Assembly (NCBI RefSeq): GCF_020906515.1
Contig: NC_085854.1
Span: 186,001-250,000, forward strand
Direction: 5' to 3'
Length of the DNA: 64,000 bases
DNA from: Vanrija pseudolonga
Lineage: Eukaryota; Basidiomycota; Tremellomycetes; Trichosporonales; Trichosporonaceae
A program made the position numbers and the translations under genes. Under the pieces are notes generated by a model. That model saw only the letters and a program-made list of their open reading frames with translations, did no database searches and was not told where the DNA came from. Shown here in pieces: positions 8,911-19,683 of the stretch; the stretch's first letter is position 1, and each line of letters begins with the position of its first letter.

Positions 8911-10736
8911 TTAGCCCAGGAAGGTAGCGATGGTGCCGAGCGTTCCGACAATGACGCTCGGGATGAGGATGGCCCAGTCGTACCATCTCCAGCCGAAGAT
9001 GGTTGCGCCGGCCCAGATGGGGATGACAATCATGGTCGCGACAGCGAACGCCGAGCCGAGGAGCGACATGACCGTCTCAAAGCTCGGGACGATGAGCGCG
9101 CCGATAACGAAGACGAAGGCTAGACCGAGGCGCACGCAGGGGCGCACAAACGCCTTGAAGCGCTCATTCTTGTCGTGGCGCGACTCGGCCGCGATGCTGA
9201 AGTGCGACGCGCCGGGGTCGACAAACTGCGACGTGGCTGGGTCGGGGATGTAGGCCGCCGAGGACTCCTCGTCCTCGGCGTTCTCGTACGAGCCGGTCGG
9301 GGACGACGGGCGCGTGATGTAGCGTGGGGTGGGGGCGCCCTGGGGCACAAGGATGGTCTTGTGCAGGTCAAAGTAGCCGAAGATCATGTCGGCGAGCTGG
9401 GCGTGTGTCAGTGCAGCTGGCTGGTCTGAAGACAGCGGTCACAACTCACAGGCCTGACTCCAAGAGCAATCTTGGTCAATGGGTTGATGGCCACCATCCA
9501 CACAGCGAACTGGTTGAGCCAGGGCGACACGCCGGGCGTGCGAGCAAGGTCCTTGCTGACCTCGTCGCTGACGTTTGTGCCGTACATGAGGTAGCCGAAC
9601 ACGGCGACGATGAAGTAGACGGCGGCGGCGATACCGTAGCCGATCTCGCAGACGCGGTCGGCCTGCTTGGGGTTCTTCATGTCGTGGATGAGGTTGGGGA
9701 TGAGGCCGTGGCCGCCGAACTGGTAGGTTAGCGACGTACGCGACTATCACCTACGCCTGCGATAAGGAGGCCAAACACTGTGCCGAGCTTGACCCAGCCG
9801 TGGGCGGGCCAGAGGTCGGTGTGTGCCGGCTCGCGGATACTGCCTGGGCTGTGGGGCGTCGTGATGCCGGTGAAGATGAGGATGGCAATAAGTGAAACGG
9901 TCGAGAAGACGCCCAGGGCCGACGAGTACGACAACAGGCGGAGGGGGAGAAAGAGGGTCGGGATGACGACGACGAGGCCGACGACCTTCCACTGGTCCGA
10001 CGTGTAGATGGGCCACACGGCCTCGAGCGAGTCGGCGTACAGCACGATGAGTGCGATGCTGCGGGGTGTCAGCGCCGCGCGCGCGCTTCCGTCGACTTAC
10101 ATCCACGCCGCGATCTCAATGACGAAGAGGATGCCGACAATCTTCTCGCCACGACCACCGAGCGCGTAGCCAATGACATCGGTGAAGTTGCGCAGACGGC
10201 GGTCCTTCTCAATGATACGGATGAGGATCTTGAGGCTGCGCGGAATGTCAACAACGTGCGTGGATGCGTTCACTTACGTGAAGAGGGTGACAAGGCAGAT
10301 AATCAGGAGGAACAGCGGGCCGAGGACCCAGCCGGCATGTGCGATGGCGATGGGTGCCGCGAGGAGGCCGGTACCGATGAGGTCGCCGAGGACATTGAGC
10401 AGCTGGGGGTGTTAGCTGGACAGGGAGAGGGATGAAACGGGAGGGCAAGCGCGTCTCGAACGGGCGCGGCATCGGGCCGCATCGCTCACGCCAGATGGAG
10501 ATGGCTGATGATGCGACTACGAAGCTTGCCCCCGGGCGCACACTCACCGTCGCACCAAAGCCACTCTTTCCGGGCTTCCAGATGACGACCTCGCGCCCGT
10601 CGTCGCCAGACTCATCGCTAAAGTCATCGAGGAAGTCCTGTGCGGGGGCATACACGGCGGGGTTGGCGTTGTTCTTGACGAGCGGGGTGCGCTCGTTTGC
10701 GCTGGTACCCGGGGCAAAGGAGACCTCTGCGGGCAT
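8911..10736 (-). CDS. Vacuolar amino-acid transporter, AVT/SLC32-like
   Basis: Predicted 502-residue polytopic protein of the amino-acid/auxin permease family, close in layout to fungal Avt proteins, which exchange amino acids for protons across the vacuolar membrane. Exons on the minus strand are 10548-10736, 10278-10402, 10101-10235, 9755-10058, 9450-9719 and 8911-9396. An acidic, soluble N-terminus (about 60 residues) leads into the first membrane segment with the family-typical LLNVLGDLIGTGLLAAPIA, and roughly ten more hydrophobic segments follow. A soluble loop of about 60 residues lies before the last segments. Start: the ATG of MPAEVSFAPG, at the head of the clean spliced frame. Substrate and direction cannot be read from sequence. 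Confidence 0.85.
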
Positions 10737-12189
10737 GTTGAACAAGGAGGAGGAGGGAGGGAAAGGGAGGGAGATGGAGATGGACGGTGGGTCAAAATAT
10801 TGATTTTGTTTTCTGGCAGGTGGAGGTGGAGGAAGGAGGCTCGTGGGTGGACGCGGGTAGGTCCGGGCTGCAGCTGCTGTCGTCGCACGTCGCACGGAGT
10901 GGTGGTGAGCGGCAAGAAAGCACGTACGACAGAGGCGGCGCTGGCGAGACGTCCGAGCTGTAGATACGCAATGACCGGAGGACGCGAAAACAAAAGACGC
11001 ACAAGAAAAGCTGCTAGCTCGGTTGGTGATGGTGCTGTCGAGGCCAGCCAGCCCAGCCAGGTCAGGTTGGAGGCGTCGGCTCGGCGGCGTCAGGCGGCGT
11101 CAGGGTCAGACCGCAATGGTGTCAGCTGTCGTCGTCGTCGCGGGCCTGGCGAACAAGGCGGGGCGAGCAAGCGGACGGCCATCCGACTGGCACTGGAGCT
11201 GGCACTGGCTAGGCACTTGTCCTGCTCGTGCAAGACACGCGGATGCACGCCCTTTTGACGTGCTCAACCGTGCTGGCCTGGTCAGCTCTAATGACGTAGA
11301 GAGGAGATTTTTCGTGCTCGAGTCACGAGGTCAGGAGAGCGTGCCTGCTTTTCACCAGCTAGTTAGGCGCGAAGAAAGTGATCAAGTCATCTCGGATCGT
11401 AGAGGGGCATGTTGCCGAGTCGTCAATGTAGCGATCGAGTCGGTGCTGCTCCGCATCTTGGCGGGGACAGCGACGCGACGCGACGTGACGAGGACAGTGA
11501 CTGTCCTTGAACGCGTCTGATCTAGCCTGACGACGACATCGGGATATCGGGGAACTGGGCAGGGGCGATTCCGCCCTCCCGCGCCCGCGGGGCCACCACA
11601 TCAAACGCGACGCGCGGGCGGGCATTGAATGTGCTCATGTGCTCGTCGGGCATTGAACGGGCACGACGCGTCGTTACTCGTCATGAATCAAAGACCGCCC
11701 ACAGTCGCCCCCTTCAGAAGGAGGCAAGCCTGAAGACGCGTCAGCCGCTATCACCAGCCAGATAAGCAGACCCCGCAACTCACTTGATGGTGTGAAACAC
11801 TGTCCATTTGCGTCAATTCATGGTCGCGTCGTCGTGCGCAGTTGTAGTGCATGCAGTAGTGCAGGCACTGTCAATGTCATTAGTCACGGCGAGTGCTCGC
11901 TGTGCACATTCTAAATGACTGCTCACCGAGGTTTCACTCTAGTAGCCTTGCTGTAGTGAGCGTTTCATGCCCGCACAAGGGCGAGTGCTGCGGCCCATTC
12001 CACAATGAGGAAATGGGCACTAGACTAGATTGTCGCTCGGCCATTGCCCACCACACCAAAGGTGTGCCCACCCGCGGGCTGTTACGCACCCGGGCATGGC
12101 TAGCATGCAAGTGATATAAGAGCAAAGCCGGCGCGCATGCAAGGCTACTCGCTCCCATGCACTTGTTCGCCACCTACACCACCACTACC
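10737..12189. other. Divergent intergenic region of about 1.45 kb
   Basis: Separates the minus-strand transporter from the plus-strand secreted-protein gene, so it holds two promoters. The part next to the transporter start is GA-rich on the plus strand, that is, a CT-rich leader for that gene. Open frames around 11.0-11.5 kb lack codon or splice support. Confidence 0.5.
12115..12120 (+). promoter_or_regulatory. TATA-like element for the small secreted protein
   Basis: TATAAG 75 bp before the chosen ATG at 12190 and 42 bp before an earlier in-frame ATG at 12157. The spacing allows either start; the signal peptide favours 12190. Confidence 0.4.
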
Positions 12190-12685
12190 ATGAGACTAGC
12201 CATCCTCGCCCTCACTTTCGCCCTCTTCGGCTCTTCGGCCCTCGCGGCGCCAGCCAAGCTCCCGCTAGCCGCGCACGCTTTTGCCGCCTCACGCGACGGC
12301 ATCTACGCGGCCCCACAGCAGGACGCATTTCACTCTGCGGGGTCGAACGCGCTCAGCCTCGACATCGACCGCTCGCTCCGCTCTTGCCGCCTCGTCACCC
12401 TCACCATGGAGGGAGGCGTGAGACCATACACCCTCAGCATTGGGCGCGACCACGGGCGCTCGGGTATCGACTGGCTCCTCGAGGCCGACGATGTGGGATG
12501 GGAGTTTGACTGGACTGTCGAGGCCGACCGTGGATGGAGTGTGTGAGTGAAGTGAAAGTTGAGGGAGGTGAAGATCAACGCTGACGATCAACAGTATTGT
12601 CCAGGTCACCGATGCGCTCGGCGACGTTGTCAAGCGCACCTTCCCCGTTCTGCCTGGAAGCACGGCGTGCCTCCGGAGGGTTTGA
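12190..12685 (+). CDS. Small secreted protein with a fungal PYTL-type beta domain
   Basis: Predicted 147-residue protein from exons 12190-12542 and 12595-12685. The N-terminus MRLAILALTFALFGSSALAA is a textbook signal peptide. The mature part has SCRLVTLTMEGGVRPYTLSI early, WTVEADRGWSV near the intron, and closes with VKRTFPVLPGSTACL just before the stop. Basidiomycete secreted or membrane proteins often carry such a domain (C..L.. W.GG..PY.L ... V.D..G .. C L), usually followed by a Ser-rich stalk and a membrane anchor. Here the protein stops right after the domain, so it would be a free secreted module with two bracketing cysteines. An alternative in-frame ATG at 12157 would add 11 residues before the signal. 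Confidence 0.6.
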
Positions 12686-13870
12686 TAGCGCCGAGATGAC
12701 GACGAAGCAGCACAGAACGACAAGACCGAGCAGCAACAACAACAAGACTTATGGCCGAGATGACGAACCACCACCACCCAAGAGTCCACACCACTCCGAC
12801 GCCGACGCCGTCGTCGACGCCGTCCGACACACCATGAACCTCTTCCCCTTCGCATACCATTTGTACATGAGAACTCCCAGTGTCGTGCTTACGGCTCCAC
12901 TGCTATGCATGCCGTACTGGGGCAAGTCTCACTAAAGAGACTAGTGTACATTGCAACTGCCGGCAATGTCACGTGCAAATTCTAGATGGCCGGTTTATGT
13001 AGCTGCCCCGCATTCCACCAATGTTCTTGGCATCCCTCCATCCATCCATCACCTCACTTTGCCCCACTCTTTCCAACTCCACTCTTTCGGACCAACCGAG
13101 ACAAGATTGCTGACACGTTAAAGCAACAACCCCAGCTACTGACACCTCGCTTACACTCACTCAACCGCCCTCCCCCACCCTCCAACACCCCCGCAAGCCA
13201 TCTCGACAATGGACGCCAAAAGGCCAAAAGGCACGACGGCGTCCACTTCATGGCACGTGAGGCCCCACACTACAATTGTCTTCTTCGCTGCTCGTCGGCG
13301 ACAGCTCCGCTTTGTGGTCCCCCGGCGCTCCGTGTCTCGAGTATAAGCGAGCAGCCCCCCTCCGAGGCACCGCGACTGTTCCACCTGCCCTGCGGATTCG
13401 ATAAACGCTGTTGCTGCAGCTGTGCGGCTGCAGTGCGTGGTGGCCCGCGTGCCGCCGAAACCTTATCGGCGTCGGTGCCGCCCGGTCCGCCAACCGAGCC
13501 GTTGGAACCGCTCCTCCTACTCTGAAACCCAAGATGCCGTACCGAGATTCTGGGGTACGACGGTTCCTCGCTTGCTCCTCTCGCCTGTACAGGGCCGCTG
13601 CTAATCATCGCCAATGCAAGATTCGATATGCGTACCTGTCTCGAGCAACCCAGCAAGCGGACCTGGGGCGTGGCTGGAGGATGGCGGACATGGAGCGGAC
13701 GAGAGCGACGGCAAAGATGCGGTTCGAGCTCGTTCTTGGCGGCACCGGTGCCTCTTGTCGTGCTTTGAGTGGGGGAACTGGGGCCCTCTCGGGCCATGTC
13801 GAGCCGCGAGTCGGCGTATAAAGCTGCTCTGTGGGGCTGGCAGAAAAGTCCATCTCCAGAACATCTCGCA
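12686..13870. other. Intergenic region upstream of the GGT gene
   Basis: No gene I can support. A 45-codon plus-strand frame starts at 13209 (MDAKRPKGTTAST) after a CT-rich stretch and may be a first exon, but no convincing partner exon follows. Several overlapping open frames between 13270 and 13800 look like high-GC artefacts. Confidence 0.4.
13817..13822 (+). promoter_or_regulatory. TATA box for the GGT gene
   Basis: TATAAA 54 bp upstream of the ATG at 13871. Confidence 0.55.
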
Positions 13871-15992
13871 ATGGCGGCTCATCTCCTGGCCCTAGTCTAC
13901 TTCCTCGCCCTCACTCCGGCGCTCGCGCACCCGTGGAAGCGCGCCGAGCTCGGCGTGCCCGAGTTCAAGCTCCCGGCGGTGAGCTAGCATATCCTGGATG
14001 CAGCTGACCCACAGCCCGCTTACGGCCCGCGCAACCCCTCGTTTCTCCTCGGCCCCGGCAAGGCAGGCGTCGCGACCGAGGAGAAGGTCTGCTCCGAGCT
14101 CGGCCTGTCCCTCATGCGCGACAAGGGCGGCTCGGCCGTCGACGCGGGTATCGCCTCGGCCCTCTGCGTCGGCATGATCAACGCCTTCGAGTCCGGTATC
14201 GGTGGTGGTGGCTTCATGGTCGTCAAGCCGTCGCCCAACTCGGGTGAGCAGGCCCAGCAGAAGAAGCGCAGCACGGTCAAGCGTCACAGGGACCGCTGCG
14301 GCGACGACGAGGAGTACGGCCACGGCGGTCATGGCGGCAAGGGAGGCAAGGGAGGTGACGGCGGCAAGGGCGGCGATGGGGGCAAGGGTGGGGACGGAGG
14401 CAAGGGCGGTGATGGCGGCCAGGGCGGCGATGGCGGCGATGGAGGCGACGGTGGTGACGGCGGCGACGGTGGTGACGGTGGTGACGGCGGTGACGGCGGT
14501 GAGGGTGAGGGCGGCAACACCCCCTCGACCATCTACTCGATCAACTACCGCGAGGTCGCTCCCGCCGGTGCCAGCCAGGACATGTACGCCGCGACCGGCC
14601 GCAACGGCTCTCAGATTGGCGGCCTGGCCGTCGGTGTTCCCGGCGAGCTTCGCGGCTGGGAGAAGGCGCACAAGCTCGGTGGTCGTCTGCCATGGCACGA
14701 CGTTGTCCAGCCTGTCGCCGACCTCGGCGCCAACGGCTGGAAGGTCTCCAAGCAGCTCGCGTCCATCCTGTCTGGCCCCTACTCCGAGTTCATGAAGGAC
14801 GACCCGAACTTCGCCGAGATCTACTGGCCTACCGGCTCCCCCGCCAAGGAGGGCGACACGATCTACCGCAAGAAGTACGCTGCGGCGCTCACCAAGATCG
14901 CCAACGAGGGCGCCGACGCGTTCTACACCGGCGCCATTGCCGATGACATCATCAAGGCCACCTCGGCGCGCAACGGTATCCTCACCCACGGCGACCTCGC
15001 CAACTACACTGCCGTCCAGCAGGAGGCTATCAGCACGACCTTCCGCGGCAAGACGGTGCACACGATGGACGCGCCGTCCAGCGGTCTCGTCATGCTCGGC
15101 CTGCTCAACATCTACGAGCCGTACTTTGGCCAGGCCGAGTGCTGGAGCACCGACGACATGTTCCACCGTCTCGAGTCGATGCGCTTCGCCTTTGGCGCGC
15201 GTACCAAGGTCTCAGACCCGGCCTTCAACCCCAACCGCACCCTCATTGAGAGCTACAAGACCAAGGAGTGGGCCGACGAGCAGCGCGCCAAGATCACCGA
15301 CAGGACCCACGAGCCGGCCTACTACGGCATGACCCAGATCTCGCCCCCCGACCACGGCACCACGCACGTCTCGGTGCTCGATGCTGACGGCGGCGCGTTC
15401 AGTGCCACCACGACCGTCAACCTCGCCTGGGGCAGCCACGTCATGACGTCCGAGTACGGCATCATCCTCAACAACCAGATGGGTGAGTAGTTGGCAACCT
15501 CCCGTTGCGCCAGCTGACACACGCCCAGACGACTTCGCCGTCCCTGGCGCGCCCGACGCGTTCGGCCTCGCCCCCCAGGTTGCGAACTACATTGCGCCCG
15601 GCAAGCGCCCCCTCTCGTCCACGGCGCCCACAATCATCGAGGACGAGGAGGGCAACGTCGTGACCGTCATCGGCGGCGCGGGCGGCTCGCGCATCTTCCC
15701 CGGAGTCGCGCAGGCGATCCTCAACCTCGAGTGCGGCGACGACGTCAACCGCGCCATCCAGCGCCCCCGCTGGCACTCGCAGCTCAGCCCCAACGTCACC
15801 ACGCTCGAGGTCGGTATCAACGACGACGCCGAGCCCAAGGACGTCGTGCGCGGCCTCGAGGACAGGGGCTACTACATCGCTCTCTTCGACCTCAACTACC
15901 CCACCAGCAACGTCCTCGGCGTGCACGTTACCGACGAGGGCGTCACCGCCGCCAGCGACTCGCGTCTCAACGGTGTCGCGGCGGTCTACTAA
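13871..15992 (+). CDS. Gamma-glutamyltransferase with Gly/Asp repeat insertion
   Basis: Predicted 679-residue gamma-glutamyltransferase (glutathione hydrolase), an N-terminal nucleophile enzyme that transfers or hydrolyses the gamma-glutamyl group of glutathione. Exons: 13871-13978, 14015-15482 and 15529-15992. An N-terminal signal (MAAHLLALVYFLALTPALA) points to the secretory pathway or vacuole. Family landmarks are GGSAVDAGIASALCVGM, ESGIGGGGFMVVK, the autoprocessing site HGTTHVSV with the nucleophile Thr at about residue 485, and PLSSTAPTI followed by GGAGGSRIFPG in the small subunit. Unusually, about 75 residues of Gly-Gly-Asp/Lys repeats (about residues 128-203) are inserted between GGGGFM and NYREVAP, making the protein longer than typical members of about 570-600 residues. 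All catalytic landmarks remain, so the enzyme is probably active. Confidence 0.92.
14325..14516 (+). repeat. In-frame GGD/GGK codon repeat within the GGT gene
   Basis: Degenerate 9-nt tandem repeat encoding Gly-Gly-Lys or Gly-Gly-Asp, with Lys in the first half and almost only Asp in the second. It stays in frame throughout. Length variation between strains would be expected from its repeat nature. Confidence 0.85.
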
Positions 15993-16410
15993 GCAAGAGA
16001 TTAATAATACCAGTCAAAAGGGAATGAAACGGGCTTGCGCAAGGCGACGATTGTGAAGAATGATCTCTCCTCACGCAACACCCCTGTGGTCTTAACCACC
16101 GTCAATCATTCCTCCCCTTCCCCTCCGCACCGCAACACTAAGCGGCTCCAGCGCCTCATTGCATCACATCTCACTTGGGCACAACTTACGCAGCAACGCA
16201 ACGTCACCTATCCCGCTGCTGTCATGCCGACGCCTCATACTCCCACGCCCTGTTCAGACTGACCCAGAACCGTCGATGTGACGCCCAACGGTGGCGCTGT
16301 CCGTCTCACCTCATCGCCATTCGTCACATCGCATCGTGCTAACCAAGCTCATCTTCACAGTCGCTTCGAACACCTCCTAGCATTTCACTGTCACAGCAAA
16401 TCGTCACACG
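15993..16410. other. Spacer between GGT and array 2
   Basis: Contains the GGT 3' end and the promoter of the first array-2 gene. No gene seen. Confidence 0.5.
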
Positions 16411-17163
16411 ATGCCTCCCGCCCCGAAAGAGATGCAGGCCGCCGCTAAGCCCTACGGTCGCCGTCAGAAGCGTATGCCGTATCCTGTTATATACGTTGAC
16501 CTCACAGCCACCACGACCCAAGCCGAGTAGGACATCAACATCCGCGACCTCTTTACCGAGCTGATCGGCAATCGCTCCGTCGCAAGTACCCTTGATGATG
16601 TTAAGAGTCGCGCCTGTATGGCTGCCTCCGTGCCTCCGGGTGGCAAGCACCGGGAGTTGAAGCCACCGGCTTGGGCATGGGATGGCGCTCGAATCGCTGA
16701 TATTGCTGCCAAGCTCCGCTTTTCGGTCAACCCTCCGTTCAAGGTCAAGAAGGCAAGCAAGTACAGCACAACTACGATGAAGACGTCGCTGGGAGTTGCC
16801 GTGAACGCCAACCTCTCGGAAGCTACCGAGGTGGGTTTCACATTGTCGCCGGGTCCGAACCCTCTGATGCATTCCCAGATCGTCTTCAGCTCCAACGATC
16901 GATTCGAATTCTCCCCGCAGTCATGTGCTCACTGTGCCACAGTCGGCAACGACTACTGCTTCAGCGCCCTCGGCTACCCGAGCACCAGCTGTCTGCTCTG
17001 CCTGGCCGACGGCGTGAGATGCAGTAACAAGAAGAAGTCCGCCCGCCAGCGCCGTCGCGACGCCATGCTCAAGCTCTCCGGTGCGGTGACCGACCGCGAG
17101 TGGGCGGCCAAGATCTTCAAGGAGTACGAGAATGCGGAGGAGGACGAGGACGAGGAGGATTGA
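16411..17163 (+). pseudogene. Array-2 paralog 1, C6 protein with an in-frame TAG
   Basis: First of five tandem paralogs. Exons 16411-16471, 16508-16830 and 16879-17163, with intron phases 1 and 0 as in the other four. In the conserved start of exon 2, where relatives read ATQAEW, this copy reads TTQAE and then TAG at 16528-16530; a TGG-to-TAG change explains it. The remaining frame is open to the true end and contains the family Cys pattern C-x2-C-x7-C-x10-C-x2-C-x6-C (CAHCATVGNDYC ... CLLCLADGVRC) and the acidic helical tail AAKIFKEYENAEEDED. Possible explanations are a young pseudogene, stop-codon read-through, a sequencing error, or initiation at the downstream in-frame ATG at 16618, which would still give the whole Cys domain. 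Unknown function. Confidence 0.6.
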
Positions 17164-17447
17164 ATGAGGGAGGGGCACCACCGCTCGAGTCTCGACCCTC
17201 GACAACTGAGAATGCAAAGGACATCGGTGAATCCGCGCCCCCTATCTTCGGGATAGACGACTTACAGTACGCCCTCGACCATTTCTGACGTCGAGACATG
17301 CGCCCGCTGAAACTGCTGACCGACGAAGCTTCGCGTTGTCCTCCTCACGTCATCTCAATCATCCAACATCTGTCACCCGACTCGTCACCCTCAGCTATAT
17401 CTCACCACTCCAATGTCCAACTTCGCGACACGACCCCCGTAAACACC

Positions 17448-18214
17448 ATGCCGTCAACGCCAAAGGACCGGTGGTCAGAGGACCCGAAACCTGAGGCGCG
17501 GCCGCAGACCCAGAAGCGTAAGCCTCCTCAGCGCGGATGCTCGGCTGACATGAGCAGCCCTTGCGACTCAGTTTGACTGGGATCTCATCATCAATTGTCT
17601 CTACGGCAAGCTGATTGGGGCGGGGGATGTTCGTGAGCTCCCTCACGTCCCTCTGTCGATCTCGGAGCAGTACCGTCGTCATCCTCATTTCGTAGGACCC
17701 TCGAGGGAGACGAATGCGGAATGGACTTGGACTGGCCCCACCGTCGTCCAAGACGCTGCTGGCATGCTCTGCTTCAACATCGCCCCGCCATTCAATGCCG
17801 AGAGCGACGGCGCCAGGGGCTCGAAGACGCGATTTGGATACACGGTGAACAGCAACCTTTCAAACGCCACGGCGGTGAGTTGGATTGTTGGCTGGTTCGT
17901 CGGAGTCCATACTCAACCGCCTCCAGATCGTCCTCGATTCTGGCAAGTGCTTCGAAAAGTTCCGCGATACATGCGATTACTGCGCCACCGTCGGCAACGA
18001 ACACTGCTTCTTCGCCCGCGGCAACTCGCACCTGGGGTGCCTCCTCTGCGTTGCCGACGGCGTGTCGTGCAGCCACAAGACGAACCTATCCAAGGCTGCC
18101 CCAGCGAGCATGAAGCGCCGGGAGGCTGTGCTCAAGCTCGTTGGGGCTGTTGGTGACCACGAGTGGGCGGCCAAGGTGTTCAAGGAGTACGAGGCGGCCG
18201 AGGAAGAGCTCTAG
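17448..18214 (+). CDS. Array-2 paralog 2, C6 protein
   Basis: Intact family member of 224 residues from exons 17448-17517, 17558-17874 and 17927-18214, with intron phases 1 and 0. Exon 2 begins PLATQFDWDLI, the equivalent of PVATQAEWNKI in paralog 5, and ends in SNLSNATA, the family xNLSxATE motif. Exon 3 carries CDYCATVGNEHC ... CLLCVADGVSC, that is C-x2-C-x7-C-x10-C-x2-C-x6-C, the spacing of a Zn2Cys6 cluster, followed by a basic stretch and the acidic tail FKEYEAAEEEL. In classical Zn2Cys6 regulators the cluster is N-terminal and followed by a linker and a large activation region; neither is present. Metal binding is inference. Unknown role. Confidence 0.65.
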
Positions 18215-18593
18215 GGTGGCTTGTGAGCGGCGTCTGTGCTGTCAGCATCGGCCGGGGCTTGTGGCGGAAGCTGGGGCTGCGGCGATCGTCAACGCCAAGC
18301 ATGTCTTGCAGCATGGATCCCATCGAGTGTGTCGCTCGCACCGGCTCGAGCACCGTGGCGTGACTGACTGCAAGCACGGCTGAGGCTGACGCTCGAGCCA
18401 CCGAGGCCCCACGAGGCCATGGCGTCATGCAATGGTCGAGTGGGAGCGACTCGACATCATCCTGGTATTTCCACTGTCCTCGCACTGCTATCTCTTTCTC
18501 AATCGTCCACTCACTCACTCACAACATTACCACGCCCCTCCCCCACAACCTCTTCACCTCCTCCCTTCTCCACCATCGCCTCACCTAATCACC
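18215..18593. other. Spacer between array-2 paralogs 2 and 3
   Basis: Includes GCTCGAGCCAC near 18390, a diverged form of the block repeated upstream of paralogs 4 and 5, and a CACTCA-rich leader. Confidence 0.5.
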
Positions 18594-19272
18594 ATGGCCC
18601 CCTATGTGCGCATCAATTCCCAGAAAGCCATTCGCCGCAAGGACAGGCGCAAGTCTGCCCCGCCGGCTCGCCTTTACTAACAGCAGGTGTCGCCACCGAA
18701 GCCGAGTGGGCCGAGATCATCAACAACCTCAACTTCATCTCTGGGCACCCGATTGACGAGCGGTCGGTCGAGGACGCCGCCTCACGGATCCGCTTCGACG
18801 TCGCCCCGCCTCGCCCCGCCCCAGTGGATGGGAAGCCTGTCAATCCCTACGGTAGGACGTGCAAGGTCGACGAAAACCTGTCCAAGGCGACCGAGGTGCG
18901 CATGATACGTGGCAACAGACAGCGCTCACACCACAGATTCTGTACAACTCGGCGCCGGCGTCGTTCCGCAAGCGCCATTCCCCGTGCATCGAGTGCAAGG
19001 ATGTCGGCAACAAGCACTGCTTCTACCTCCCCAAGAGCGAGTACACCTGCTGTGTCATGTGCTGGGCCGACGGCATGATCTGTGTGCTCGCCGACGGGAT
19101 GCGGCCGCCCCGCGAGGTCCGTCGCAAGGCCGTTGACAAGCTCGTTCGCCTGGCTCGAGACCCCGCCGAGGCGGCCAAGATTCTCGCCGAGTTCGAGGAG
19201 GCCGAGGACGAGCAGCCCCCGAAGGACTATGATGTCTGGTTCCGCCGCAAGCAGGGCGAGAATGTTGAGTGA
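18594..19272 (+). CDS. Array-2 paralog 3, C6 protein with a GC-AG intron
   Basis: Predicted 199-residue protein from exons 18594-18648, 18687-18895 and 18937-19272. The first intron uses a GC donor (GCAAGT), at the position where the other paralogs have GTATGC, GTAAGC or GTACGT; it has a perfect branch site (TTTACTAAC) and acceptor, and splicing there restores the family frame VATEAEWAEI. The second intron (phase 0) is canonical. Exon 2 closes with VDENLSKATE. Exon 3 has CIECKDVGNKHC and CVMCWADGMIC, with an extra Cys before the fourth ligand, then RRKAVDKLVRLARDP, an acidic helix and DVWFRRKQG. Function unknown. Confidence 0.65.
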
Positions 19273-19683
19273 TTGTAGCATTGCAGGCACCCTCCAGCGA
19301 CACCTCCTTCCGCAGCGAACGTTCATCCATGTACATACCTTTCGTCGACGCGTGTGCGCCCCTCCACTTGATGAGGATCTGAGCACTGTTGGCAGTCGAG
19401 AGGCAGGGTGGCGTCGAGCGGCTCGAGCGTCTTGAGCTGGTGGCGAGGAATCGCCGTGCGGACGTGCTCGAGCCACCCCGCTCGTGCGACGATTTCCGTC
19501 CCCCTGCTGCTGCTGGACATGAGGCCGAGGGTTCTATTGTGCTCGAGCACATGTCTAGTCGCGCGTCATCGACACACTCACAAAGCTACTCACTCTTCAC
19601 CCACTCACTCATCACGCACTCACTCACTCGCCACTACCAACTCCATACCCCTGCTCTCAGCCTCACCGACCCACAATCCCCCC
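19273..19683. other. Spacer between array-2 paralogs 3 and 4
   Basis: Carries the first full copy of the array-2 intergenic block (about 19290-19490), then a CACTCA-rich leader. No gene seen. Confidence 0.5.
19290..19490 (+). repeat. Array-2 intergenic block, copy 1
   Basis: Shared with about 20372-20580 and, in its second half, about 21540-21640. Landmarks: GACACCTCC, CATGTACAT, GACGCGTGTGCGC, CCACTTG, and near the end GCTCGAGCCAC followed by TCGTGCGACGAT. The copies recur at about 1.08-kb spacing, in step with the gene starts at 18594, 19684 and 20754. Confidence 0.65.

Noticed and set aside
13209-13346. 45-codon plus-strand frame MDAKRPKGTTAST upstream of GGT
   Set aside because: Has a reasonable ATG and a CT-rich leader, but no convincing second exon or homology; left in the gap description only.
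14329-14532. Minus-strand Pro/Ser repeat frame (PPSPPS) over the GGT repeat
   Set aside because: The mirror of the Gly/Asp codon repeat; no start or splice support.
13892-15166. 424-codon minus-strand open frame opposite GGT
   Set aside because: Fully antisense to a gene with clear catalytic motifs; Val/Ala/Arg-rich reverse-strand composition.
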